A stretch of 20,341 nt of DNA from assembly GCA_016292335.1 (NCBI GenBank), contig JAECRX010000250.1:1-20341 (forward strand), written 5' to 3'. This DNA is from Candidatus Sifarchaeum subterraneum (lineage in GTDB: Archaea > Asgardarchaeota > Sifarchaeia > Sifarchaeales > Sifarchaeaceae). The notes below the pieces were generated by a model. That model did no database searches. It saw only the letters and a list, made by a program, of their open reading frames with translations, and was not told the DNA's origin. The position numbers were made by a program, and so were the translations under genes. Shown here one piece after another: positions 13,724-20,341 of the stretch; within the stretch, counting starts at the first letter, position 1, and every line of letters begins with the position of its first letter.

Positions 13724-13797
13724 TCAAATGCGTTCTAAAAATCTATGAGGAGCAATCCATCTCAACTTTAAAGGATGAAAAATTCATATTCAATAAG

Positions 13798-14079
13798 TTA
13801 AAGTGTTATTTCAATCATTTGAGCCATGAATTCTGTTTTTCCAGCTTTTTCTATCGCTTTTAAAACTTGTTCATCATCAGCTCCTTTTTCTATTTCTATT
13901 TTTTCTGTTAGAGGTTCCACGTGTTTGATTGTAGCTCTTCTTCGTTTAACCCCAGTAAGTTCTTTAGGTCCAGTAACCAGAACAAAATTCTTATCAATGA
14001 TATCTATAATAACACACTTTCTTCCAAGTTCCTTACCCGATGTTTTTACACAAATTCGCCCAATTTCGATGGCAGGCAA
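13798..14079 (-). CDS. rpl14e: 50S ribosomal protein eL14
   Basis: A 93-residue eL14 of typical archaeal size. It opens with a KOW-type segment 'IEIGRICVKTSGKELGRKCV' and 'IIDIIDKNFVLVTGPKELTG', followed by 'VKRRRATIKHVEPL' and an acidic C-terminal helix. It lies 6 bp after cmk and is clearly in the same transcript. It is the last gene before mini-element B. The translation start ATG (14079) follows GGAGGTGAA, a near-perfect ribosome binding site. Confidence 0.92.
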   Translation of the reverse strand: MPAIEIGRICVKTSGKELGRKCVIIDIIDKNFVLVTGPKELTGVKRRRATIKHVEPLTEKIEIEKGADDEQVLKAIEKAGKTEFMAQMIEITL

Positions 14080-14085
14080 AAAAGT

Positions 14086-14634
14086 TCACCTCCTACGGTT
14101 GCTTTTTTCATAAGATTGAATTATTTGTGTCAAAATTTCATTTAAAGAGTTGATAGAAAAAGTTGCTGAATTTAAAATGGCGTCATAAATAGACCAGTCA
14201 CTCAAGTCTATGTTGTATAATGATTTAAATCGATCTATTTCACTTTCTTCTCTGATTTTTGTTTCCCTATATGCTTGGTCATATGATTTTTTTTCTCTTT
14301 CAGCGATTCTCTTTACTCTTTCTTCGAAGGGTGTATTAATCAAAATTTTGATATCCGCAACATCCTTGGCAAACCATCCTGTTAATTGACCATCAAGGAC
14401 AACGTTACCCTTTTTTGCCTCCTCCACCGTTCGTCTATCTATTTCTCTATCTATTGATAAATCTTTTTGAGCTATTCGGCTTAGCTCTTCGAGATCGATA
14501 TTTTTTTCTCGGGCAATTTTCCTAAAAAGACTACCTGCAGATATATACCTTAGATTAAATCTTTTAGCTATGAATTTAGCATATGTGGTCTTTCCAGATC
14601 CATGAGGGCCAGAAATAGTTATTACAAGGCCCAA
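14086..14634 (-). CDS. cmk: Cytidylate kinase (archaeal type)
   Basis: A 182-residue P-loop kinase with Walker A 'GPHGSGKT' (residues 9-16), 'YISAGSLFRKIAREKNIDLE' (NMP-binding region), 'DREIDRR', 'NVVLDGQLTGWFAKD' and the LID part 'KRIAEREKKSYDQAYRETKI'. It phosphorylates CMP/dCMP with ATP in pyrimidine nucleotide recycling. The position between eL34 and eL14 is the standard archaeal gene order. It abuts eL34 with no spacer (eL34 stop ends at 14635), which suggests translational coupling. Confidence 0.92.
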   Translation of the reverse strand: MGLVITISGPHGSGKTTYAKFIAKRFNLRYISAGSLFRKIAREKNIDLEELSRIAQKDLSIDREIDRRTVEEAKKGNVVLDGQLTGWFAKDVADIKILINTPFEERVKRIAEREKKSYDQAYRETKIREESEIDRFKSLYNIDLSDWSIYDAILNSATFSINSLNEILTQIIQSYEKSNRRR

Positions 14635-14907
14635 CTAGGGCATGCCTCTGATTTCGCTCTTCAAATTACGTTGCAAACATTGATGACAGACATTTCCCCC
14701 AAATGGTCTATTCGGCCTTCGTCTGCTTTTCGGAATCTTTTTTATCTCTGATTGTTTTAGAGGGGGAACACCATGTAGTTCTTGTTTGCATATTGAACAA
14801 ATTGGTTTCTTGTGTTTCTTTTCCCGATAATGGATGGTAACCTTTGCTCCAGGTGTTTTGATAAATCTTCTTCTCTTCGATCGGGATCGTTTTCTTGGTT
14901 CAGGCAT
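14635..14907 (-). CDS. rpl34e: 50S ribosomal protein eL34
   Basis: A 90-residue, very basic protein. It has 'KRSRSKRRRFIKTPGAKVTI', a zinc-binding set 'CSICKQELHGVPP' and 'CHQC', and 'KKIPKSRRRPNRPFGGNVCH', all diagnostic for archaeal eL34. It binds 23S rRNA in the large subunit. eL34 is missing from some archaeal groups, so its presence is mildly informative about lineage. Confidence 0.92.
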   Translation of the reverse strand: MPEPRKRSRSKRRRFIKTPGAKVTIHYREKKHKKPICSICKQELHGVPPLKQSEIKKIPKSRRRPNRPFGGNVCHQCLQRNLKSEIRGMP

Positions 14908-14936
14908 TTCTTAAACCTCAACTTTTTTATTCGGAG

Positions 14937-15467
14937 TTATTCGGGTGTCATTGTAATGCCGAAAAGTCTTTGAACAATCGAGCCAAAGGATAGGCTACCA
15001 AGGAAATACCACCAGATAAAGAATAATTTATCAGTAGCAGATGATGACGGGTCGTCTTGGGGGCCGAACCATGTAAAAGGTATTTTAAAAGGAAGGACAG
15101 CTACATAATTTTGTCCATAAAATCCATTTAAAACGAAAAATAAAAGCATTAACGGTACCAGATAAAATAGCATCGGTTTGAATCGTTCTCCCATGACTTT
15201 TTGTTGTAACCGTTCTATATACTTCTGCTTTCTTTTAACTTTCCTAAATAAGCGTCTGTCGGCTGTCTTTTTAGCCTTTTCCATATCCTTTCGCCACGCG
15301 TTAATCTCTTTCATATACCTGTTTACCTTTTCTAGATCAACCAAGTATCTGGTTAATGCACTTATGCATATTGAGAGTATTATGGAAATTGAAACCACAA
15401 ATATTGTCGATACGGGTGGGGTGGGAGGAAGAAATTGGTAAAGTGCCTCAGCAGGGTTCCATTGCAT
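14937..15467 (-). CDS. EMC3/TMCO1-like (DUF106) membrane protein, Oxa1/YidC superfamily
   Basis: A 176-residue protein with an N-terminal membrane segment ('VSTIFVVSISIILSICISAL'), a long basic cytosolic coiled coil ('VNRYMKEINAWRKDMEKAKK', 'LFRKVKRKQKYIERLQQKVM') and two further membrane segments ('KPMLFYLVPLMLLFFVLNGF' and 'FFIWWYFLGSLSFGSIVQRL'). This topology is that of the archaeal DUF106/Ylp1 proteins related to Oxa1, EMC3 and TMCO1, which insert membrane proteins. Its place three genes after uL15, next to secY and adkA, supports a role at the ribosome-translocon. Confidence 0.88.
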   Translation of the reverse strand: MQWNPAEALYQFLPPTPPVSTIFVVSISIILSICISALTRYLVDLEKVNRYMKEINAWRKDMEKAKKTADRRLFRKVKRKQKYIERLQQKVMGERFKPMLFYLVPLMLLFFVLNGFYGQNYVAVLPFKIPFTWFGPQDDPSSSATDKLFFIWWYFLGSLSFGSIVQRLFGITMTPE

Positions 15468-15470
15468 AAT

Positions 15471-16070
15471 TCATTCCTCAAACATCTTTAGAAGGTTCAT
15501 AGCAGCTTGTTCTACTTCTCCATCTCGGTTTTCGATAACTTTAACAATTGAACCTGTGAGTGTTGCACAAACTATTCCTGCAACTCTGCACAAGTCTTGA
15601 TGTTCCTTAATTCCATTAAGAAACTCTTTATCTCTTTCTCTGGTGTCATCTTTTGATCTTCTACGGGCAATTTCATTTGGATCTGCTTCTACAAGAATTA
15701 TAGAGTGTGGTTCTAAAGCAGTCACAACCCATTCTGGTAAGCCCACTAAATAACCATCAGGTGTAATAATAAGAGTATGTGTATCTACAATCACAATCCT
15801 ATCTTCAGCCATTTTTGAAATCTTTTCTCCAGCAATCCGTTGGATTCTTCTTTGAACTTGAGGAGGAAGTATCCGGAGCTCATCTCTAGAGTTGACTAAA
15901 TTTTCTCCTTTTGCTACTTCAAGCATCACTGTGCCGTAATTAACCATCTCTATTGGTTCAGAAATCACTTTTTCTGCTTTTTTTAGCATAGCTTCAATCA
16001 CTGAAGTCTTCCCTACTCCGGGGATCCCCGTTACTATAAATACTTTCTTGGCCTCTCTTTTTTTCGTCAA
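15471..16070 (-). CDS. adkA: Adenylate kinase, archaeal AdkA type
   Basis: It carries P-loop 'GIPGVGKT' (residues 15-22 from the chosen start), 'MVNYGTVMLEVAKGENLVNS', 'RDELRILPPQVQRRIQRIAG', 'IVDTHTLIITPDGYLVGLPE' and 'RRRSKDDTRERD', all typical of the short archaeal adenylate kinase (AMP + ATP to 2 ADP). I chose TTG 16068-16070: GGAG lies 8 nt upstream and the result (199 residues) is close to the family length. The ATG at 16136 would add 22 non-conserved residues and overlap the end of secY. The gene is co-transcribed with secY and the EMC3-like gene. Confidence 0.9.
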   Translation of the reverse strand: MTKKREAKKVFIVTGIPGVGKTSVIEAMLKKAEKVISEPIEMVNYGTVMLEVAKGENLVNSRDELRILPPQVQRRIQRIAGEKISKMAEDRIVIVDTHTLIITPDGYLVGLPEWVVTALEPHSIILVEADPNEIARRRSKDDTRERDKEFLNGIKEHQDLCRVAGIVCATLTGSIVKVIENRDGEVEQAAMNLLKMFEE

Positions 16071-16113
16071 GCTATTGTCTCCAATAAAGAAAATAGAGTT
16101 TTTATAGTTTATT

Positions 16114-17535
16114 TCATTCCATGCCAAGAAATCCACGTAACGCTGGATGAACTTCAGCTAATCGTTCCTGCATTATCATCTGATAGTACTGTTGAATTAT
16201 CATCGTTGCCAATAATACCCCACTGCCTGTACCTAAGGCACCCATGAAATCAGCAAAAGCTGCAAGAGCTCCAATGGCTATGCCACCCAGTAATGTGACT
16301 GTGGGGATATAGCGATTTAGAACTTTCTCGATTATTTTAGGATTCCTTCGAAACCCTGGAATTTGCATCCCTGCACCAACAAGTTGTCGGGCTATATCTC
16401 TCGGAGCCATTCCACCCACTTCTGTCCATGTGACCGAAAAAACAGCACATGCAGCAATAAAAATGATTAAATAAACGAATGCCCTAACTGGATCTGCTGT
16501 AACTGTTTCTACACCCTGAGGGGGGGTACAGTAATAAACTAACCCACTTGTGGGCTTTAACCCATACTGGGTTTCCTCAAAGCGACCTAATAAATTAAGC
16601 CAAAAATTTGTTTCGTCCCTGTTATAGTTGTTCCATAATATTTGTGAGATGAAGTAAACATTAGCGAATAAAGCAGCAGCTAGAATTACGGGTATGTTCG
16701 AAGCATAGATTAGTTTGATCGGGTATCTACCTTTGAATCCTCTGTATTTCGCGTAACTAAGTGGAATTTCGATACGCATTCCTTCTGCGTAAATAACAAA
16801 TAAGAATACGACAACTGTTGCCAAGAATCCGATCATATCGGGTAAATTATCGGCTCTGTGAAGGGCAGTTTTAATTTCATCACCATTCCAAATAGTTTGG
16901 AAAAATGCGATGATAGCACCACGATATTTGTTATCACTTTCCATGATCGGTGCAAGGGAGTTCCACGCAATAATCATCGATACATTTGCAGCTATGAATA
17001 ACGAAATCCCGCTCCCCATTCCCCAGCCTTTCTGTAGCATTTCGTCAAGGAGTATAACTACGAAACCAGCAGCAACTAATTGGACAAATATAATAGTAGC
17101 AACTCCTGGATCAATATTTCTTCCGAAGGCCCCGCTAATGATATATGAAAGTGATTGAACCATCGTCATAATTAGAGCCATGACTTTCTGGACCCCTGTG
17201 AAGAGTGCACGATCATCGGGGTTAGAGAAGTCTACGTCTATCATCTCACTGCCTGCAAGTAATTGCATTATTAGACCTGCTGTCACAATAGGCCCTATTC
17301 CCAACTCCATTAAAGATCCCCGTTGGCTTGCCAGAATTGTTCGCATCCAAAAGAATGGATCTGGTCCGTAACTTTCAGGTAAACCATAGAGGGTTAGGTT
17401 ACTCATGATGAGATAAATGAATAAAGCGAATGCAGTCCATGCGATTTTTTCTCTGAATGTTACTTGGTATTCAGGAGTTTTAACTTCAGGCAATACCGTC
17501 ATTGCAGGTTTAAAAGCCCTCAAAAATAAGCCCAT
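16114..17535 (-). CDS. secY: Protein translocase subunit SecY
   Basis: A 473-residue SecY with 10 membrane segments. 'GPDPFFWMRTILASQRGSLM' then 'ELGIGPIVTAGLIMQLLAGS' covers the plug and TM2. 'LLDEMLQKGWGMGSGISLFI' is the TM5 signature. 'EGMRIEIPLSYAKYRGFKGR' is the conserved cytosolic loop, and the TM9-TM10 region is 'YIPTVTLLGGIAIGALAAFA'. It forms the protein-conducting channel with SecE and Sec61beta. I chose ATG 17533-17535 ('MGLFLRAFKPAM') because GAGG precedes it with 8 nt spacing. The frame is open 11 codons further up to an ATG at 17568 without a good binding site. The gene lies 73 bp after uL15. Confidence 0.94.
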   Translation of the reverse strand: MGLFLRAFKPAMTVLPEVKTPEYQVTFREKIAWTAFALFIYLIMSNLTLYGLPESYGPDPFFWMRTILASQRGSLMELGIGPIVTAGLIMQLLAGSEMIDVDFSNPDDRALFTGVQKVMALIMTMVQSLSYIISGAFGRNIDPGVATIIFVQLVAAGFVVILLDEMLQKGWGMGSGISLFIAANVSMIIAWNSLAPIMESDNKYRGAIIAFFQTIWNGDEIKTALHRADNLPDMIGFLATVVVFLFVIYAEGMRIEIPLSYAKYRGFKGRYPIKLIYASNIPVILAAALFANVYFISQILWNNYNRDETNFWLNLLGRFEETQYGLKPTSGLVYYCTPPQGVETVTADPVRAFVYLIIFIAACAVFSVTWTEVGGMAPRDIARQLVGAGMQIPGFRRNPKIIEKVLNRYIPTVTLLGGIAIGALAAFADFMGALGTGSGVLLATMIIQQYYQMIMQERLAEVHPALRGFLGME

Positions 17536-17608
17536 TGATTCATCCTCTTTTGAAGCTATGACTATCATACATATGTATTATTATTTTTAAAAGACTTTCC
17601 GAGAGGTT

Positions 17609-18055
17609 TTATTCGATAATTAAAGCCTGTCCTCCAGACTTTTCCAATTTCTCCTCTGCTTTTTTCGAAAAAGCATTAGCTTTGACAACGAGGGGTTTTG
17701 AAATAATTCCTTCACCCAACACTTTGTCGAATCCTAGTTTTGAAACGTCGATTATTATTTTATTATTTTCTTTCTCTGCAATAGAGTTTTCAATAAGGCG
17801 GTCCGCTAATTCATCGAGTTGACCAACATTTATAGTTCTAACTTTGGATCTAATTTTAAGAGGGCGTTGAAATCCATGTGAGCCGAAATATTTTCCATTA
17901 GAGTTATATAACATCCTTTTATGTTTATATCCCGATTTTCCTTTACCTCCAGTCATCCCTCCTTTCCTATGCTGGCCAACACGACCAAAGCCATGAGTTC
18001 TTGAACCACGCAATTTTCGAACCTTTTTCCTTCTTCTCACAGGCAAAATGTCCAC
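17609..18055 (-). CDS. rpl15: 50S ribosomal protein uL15
   Basis: A 148-residue archaeal-type uL15 (eukaryotic L27a). It has the Gly/Arg/Lys-rich tail 'VRKLRGSRTHGFGRVGQHRK', 'GGMTGGKGKSGYKHKRM', then 'HGFQRPLKIR' and the C-terminal fold '...VIGEG'-like 'KVLGEGIISKPLVVKANAFS'. It binds 23S rRNA near the central protuberance and joins late in 50S assembly. It lies directly before secY, the near-universal order. Confidence 0.93.
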   Translation of the reverse strand: MDILPVRRRKKVRKLRGSRTHGFGRVGQHRKGGMTGGKGKSGYKHKRMLYNSNGKYFGSHGFQRPLKIRSKVRTINVGQLDELADRLIENSIAEKENNKIIIDVSKLGFDKVLGEGIISKPLVVKANAFSKKAEEKLEKSGGQALIIE

Positions 18056-18105
18056 CTCAGGGCATTATTGAGTCAACTGAGTAAATTTGAGTTAAAGTAA
18101 AAAAT

Positions 18106-18621
18106 CTAAGCCATTCTCAAAATCAGGTCATTAATTGCTCTTCCCCTGTATCCAAGCGCTCCACCAATTGAAAAAGGTATTTTCTTTCTCTTGAATCCTT
18201 TTTTGGGAGGATGCAAACGGAAGACAGGTTTTAGTCCAGGTAAATCTGAGAGGTTTGTTTTTAAATCAATTACTGCTTCTGCAAACTCATCCAAACTTGT
18301 GAATTCAAGTTTTTTCTGGACATACCTATCTGTGACTGGATCATCGCCCATAATTCTTCCTCTCTTTCTAAGTAATAAAGATAAAGTCTCTGAGGTAACT
18401 TCGCCCCATGTAATGTAATCTTTAGCTTTTTGTAACATTCCACGATAGCTGGGTCTATCATCAACAATCACGCACCAATTCGGCCTTCGAAGGCGAAGCA
18501 TATTTAAGGTATCTGCAATCTCTTTCCTCACGTTAACTGTGCCTCTAATTCTAATCACACCAAGTCTGTTTTGTGCAATATCTGATTTTTCAGTGCTTTT
18601 GCTTGCAATATCTGCTGACAT
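18106..18621 (-). CDS. rpl30: 50S ribosomal protein uL30
   Basis: A 171-residue archaeal uL30. 'RLGVIRIRGTVNVRKEIADT' and 'LNMLRLRRPNWCVIVDD' form the L30 fold. 'VTDRYVQKKLEFTSLDEFAE' and the C-terminal 'LHPPKKGFKRKKIPFSIGGA' are specific to the longer archaeal/eukaryotic (L7-like) form. The first 18 residues (Ser/Lys-rich) are a poorly conserved leader. It is the first gene of the run here. Upstream is a divergent promoter rather than uS5. Confidence 0.93.
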   Translation of the reverse strand: MSADIASKSTEKSDIAQNRLGVIRIRGTVNVRKEIADTLNMLRLRRPNWCVIVDDRPSYRGMLQKAKDYITWGEVTSETLSLLLRKRGRIMGDDPVTDRYVQKKLEFTSLDEFAEAVIDLKTNLSDLPGLKPVFRLHPPKKGFKRKKIPFSIGGALGYRGRAINDLILRMA

Positions 18622-18861
18622 TTACATTCGCCTCTAGCTTTGTGAAAAATATGAAGTCATTAAGAAAGAACCGCCGCTGTTTACCTTTCAATCCTATTTA
18701 TTTATCAAGAAAAGCTTGAGATAACAATATTAATAAAAATTATTTCGAGATACTTTGCCAACTTTAGAGAAGATAAATGAGTTTTAAAAGTTACGGATTA
18801 ACTTTTTGTAAAACAAGAACTAACTAAAAATTCGTAAGAACTTTGAAAACGTGATGGAAAA
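18622..18861. other. Divergent promoter region between uL30 and the aminotransferase gene
   Basis: In this 240-bp gap, ATAAATAAATAG (minus strand, about 18694-18706) is a reasonable TATA box for the uL30-led operon, giving a leader of about 50 nt. For the plus-strand gene no clear TATA stands out, though TTTTAAAAG (18782-18790) is possible. No ORF is seen. Confidence 0.4.
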
Positions 18862-19932
18862 ATGAAGACAATAAAGTTATTTACACCTGGCCCTGTGGAC
18901 GTGAAACCGGAGATATTAGAGGCAATGAATCAGCCTATGATCACACATAGAAGCAAGGAATACAGTGAATTACACCAGAGAGTTACAGAGAAATTGAAGA
19001 GATTACTTTTCACCGAAAATAATGTAATTTTATCTACATCTTCTGCCAGTGGCTTGATGGAAGGAGCTATAAGAAATTGTGTCAAAGAGAAATGTTTAAA
19101 CCTTGTGTGCGGAGCTTTCGGCGAGAGATGGTGCAGAATAGCAGAAAGTAATGGGAAAATTTGTGAAAAATTAGAAGTCAAGTGGGGAGATCCAATCACT
19201 CCAGACATTGTTAAAGATGCCTTATCAACTGGAGTATACGATGCTGTGGCACTAACGCATAATGAAACATCCACTGGTGTGATGAATCCCCTGAAGGAAA
19301 TTTGTGATGTTGTTAAGAATTTCGACGTTACTTTAATGGTTGATACCGTTTCATCTATGGCAGGCGTCAAAATAGAGGTGGATAAATGGGGTATTGACAT
19401 TTGTTTAGCCAGCGTTCAGAAATGTTTTGCACTTCCACCTGGATTAGCCCTTTGTTCAATTTCAGATGAAGCCTTGAAAAAGGCAGAAACTATGGAAAAT
19501 AGAGGATACTATTTTGATTTCTTGGAAATAATGAAATATCATAAAAAGAATCAAACACCCGCAACGCCATGTATTCCTTTGATGTGGGCATTGGACAAAC
19601 AGATGGATCGAATATTTGAAGAAGGCCTAGAGAACAGATTTAAAAGACATGAGGAAATGGGCAAAATAATTAGAAAATGGGCAAAGAAAAACTTTGATAC
19701 TTTTGCCAAAGAAGGATATGAGTCAAATACGGTAACTACAGTCACAAATACCTCGAATATCAATGTAGAAAATATGATTAAAAAATTAATAGAGAAAGGC
19801 TATCGGATAAGTAATGGATATGGAAAACTCAAAGATGCTACATTCCGCATTGCTCATATGGGAGACACAGAAATTTCCGATGTTAAAGAACTATTAGATG
19901 TTATAGACGAGGTTTTAAATGAGCTTAAGTAA
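18862..19932 (+). CDS. Class V PLP-dependent aminotransferase (alanine-glyoxylate/serine-pyruvate type)
   Basis: A 356-residue protein of the SerC/AGT/PucG branch. 'LFTPGPVDVKPEILEAM' is the N-terminal signature. 'STSSASGLMEGAIRN' is the cofactor phosphate region, and D161 in 'LMVDTVSSMAGVKIEVDKWG' contacts the pyridine nitrogen. K187 in 'ASVQKCFALPPG' is the Schiff-base lysine. The C-terminal domain ends with 'FRIAHMGDTEISDVKELLDV'. Archaeal members transfer amino groups between alanine, serine, aspartate or glyoxylate; the substrate is not decided by what I can see. The ATG is preceded by GTGATGG (18850-18856), a match to the archaeal binding site. The Vps29-like gene follows after 85 bp on the same strand. 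Confidence 0.88.
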   Translation: MKTIKLFTPGPVDVKPEILEAMNQPMITHRSKEYSELHQRVTEKLKRLLFTENNVILSTSSASGLMEGAIRNCVKEKCLNLVCGAFGERWCRIAESNGKICEKLEVKWGDPITPDIVKDALSTGVYDAVALTHNETSTGVMNPLKEICDVVKNFDVTLMVDTVSSMAGVKIEVDKWGIDICLASVQKCFALPPGLALCSISDEALKKAETMENRGYYFDFLEIMKYHKKNQTPATPCIPLMWALDKQMDRIFEEGLENRFKRHEEMGKIIRKWAKKNFDTFAKEGYESNTVTTVTNTSNINVENMIKKLIEKGYRISNGYGKLKDATFRIAHMGDTEISDVKELLDVIDEVLNELK

Positions 19933-20017
19933 AGAAGCATTTATCTAGGCAAAAAGTGAGAATATTGCTCCAATTACCTTCCGTGATCGCTCAAGGAGTC
20001 CTCTTGGAGGTATTTCT

Positions 20018-20341
20018 GTGGAAATTTTAGTTGTTGGAGATTCCCATATTCCATCCAGAGCGAAAGAAATACCGATACAAATCAGAAAATTCATCGAAAG
20101 GAAAAAATACAACTATATTTTTTGCACAGGAGATCTAACAAATGAAAAAATCTTAGAATATCTCAAGACTTTGTCTGATGTAAAAGTCGTGAGAGGAAAT
20201 ATGGACCATCTTCAGCTTCCAAAACAAGAAAAAATTATTTTTAAAAATTTTAGGATTGGATTGGCACATGGAACGGGAATCCGCCCAAGAGGGAATATTG
20301 ACAAGTTGTACGAGTTAGCAAAAAAAATGAATGTTGATATA
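20018..20341 (+). CDS. Vps29/MJ0936-like metallophosphoesterase, N-terminal part
   Basis: An open frame of 108 codons runs off the right edge. It starts at GTG 20018-20020, 7 nt after GGAGG (20006-20010). The metal-binding series of the calcineurin-like YfcE/Vps29 group is visible: 'VVGDSHIP' (D, H), 'CTGDLT' (GD), 'VVRGNMDH' (GN.D) and 'IGLAHGTGIRPRG' (the usual 'HGH' is HGT here, first His kept). The similarity to eukaryotic Vps29 is notable in 'GD.HIP.R', 'CTG.L', 'YLKTL..V..VRG' and 'F+IGL.HG...P.G'. The second half with the GHTH motif lies outside. It could be an archaeal phosphodiesterase or a scaffold like retromer Vps29. Confidence 0.8.
   Translation, partial: MEILVVGDSHIPSRAKEIPIQIRKFIERKKYNYIFCTGDLTNEKILEYLKTLSDVKVVRGNMDHLQLPKQEKIIFKNFRIGLAHGTGIRPRGNIDKLYELAKKMNVDI

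Noticed and set aside
13545..13748. A 67-codon plus-strand frame across mini-element B
   Set aside because: It runs antisense through the element's hairpin and TnpB remnant and has no protein-like features.
1..20341. CRISPR array
   Set aside because: I saw no regularly spaced direct repeats and no cas-like genes in the window.

Overview
This window is archaeal and AT-rich. It carries archaeal/eukaryotic-type ribosomal proteins (eL14, eL34, and the archaeal forms of uL15, uL30, uS4, uS11 and uS13), Cbf5, an archaeal adenylate kinase, SecY next to an EMC3/DUF106 protein, a form III-like RuBisCO, TATA-type promoters and a split tRNA gene with introns. A Roadblock/LC7 protein and a strikingly Vps29-like phosphoesterase suggest an Asgard (Promethearchaeota) member or a close relative. 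No marker in the window proves the lineage.

Layout. Positions 1-3347 (minus strand): the N-terminal part of a TIGR00300/ornithine-cyclodeaminase-type protein, an MFS transporter, and a RuBisCO just upstream of the transporter. Positions 3783-4214 (plus): a Roadblock/LC7 protein. Positions 4373-7744 (minus): a beta-CASP metallo-beta-lactamase nuclease with a long all-helical N-terminal extension, then a KaiC/RAD55-like protein whose Walker A motif has decayed. Positions 7745-9586 are gene-poor: a GC-rich, possibly structured island, a small winged-helix/zinc-ribbon protein, a short IS200/IS605-derived relic, a transposase fragment and a strong hairpin.

Positions 9587-18621 (minus) hold translation and secretion genes in the conserved archaeal order: uL30, uL15, secY, adkA, EMC3-like, eL34, cmk, eL14, cbf5, an RsmC-like methyltransferase, tRNA-Ser, uS13, uS4, uS11. 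The run is interrupted between eL14 and cbf5 by a second IS200/IS605-derived mini-element. Neither the genes that often precede uL30 (uS5, uL18, eL19, eL32) nor those that often follow uS11 (rpoD, eL18, uL13, uS9) are here. Positions 18862-20341 (plus): a class V aminotransferase and the start of a Vps29-like phosphoesterase that runs off the right edge.

Main points of interest: (1) a tRNA-Ser(GGA) gene that folds only if two introns are removed, one in the D-loop; (2) a uS13 gene whose conserved N-terminus can only begin at a CUG codon placed 8 nt after a GGAGG ribosome binding site; (3) two related mini-elements with shared ends, each keeping a TnpB C-terminus/omega-RNA-like segment; (4) an unexplained GC-rich island behind TATA-like boxes; (5) a nuclease with an unrecognised helical domain, a KaiC-like protein without a P-loop, and a RuBisCO with unusual residues around its carbamylated lysine.
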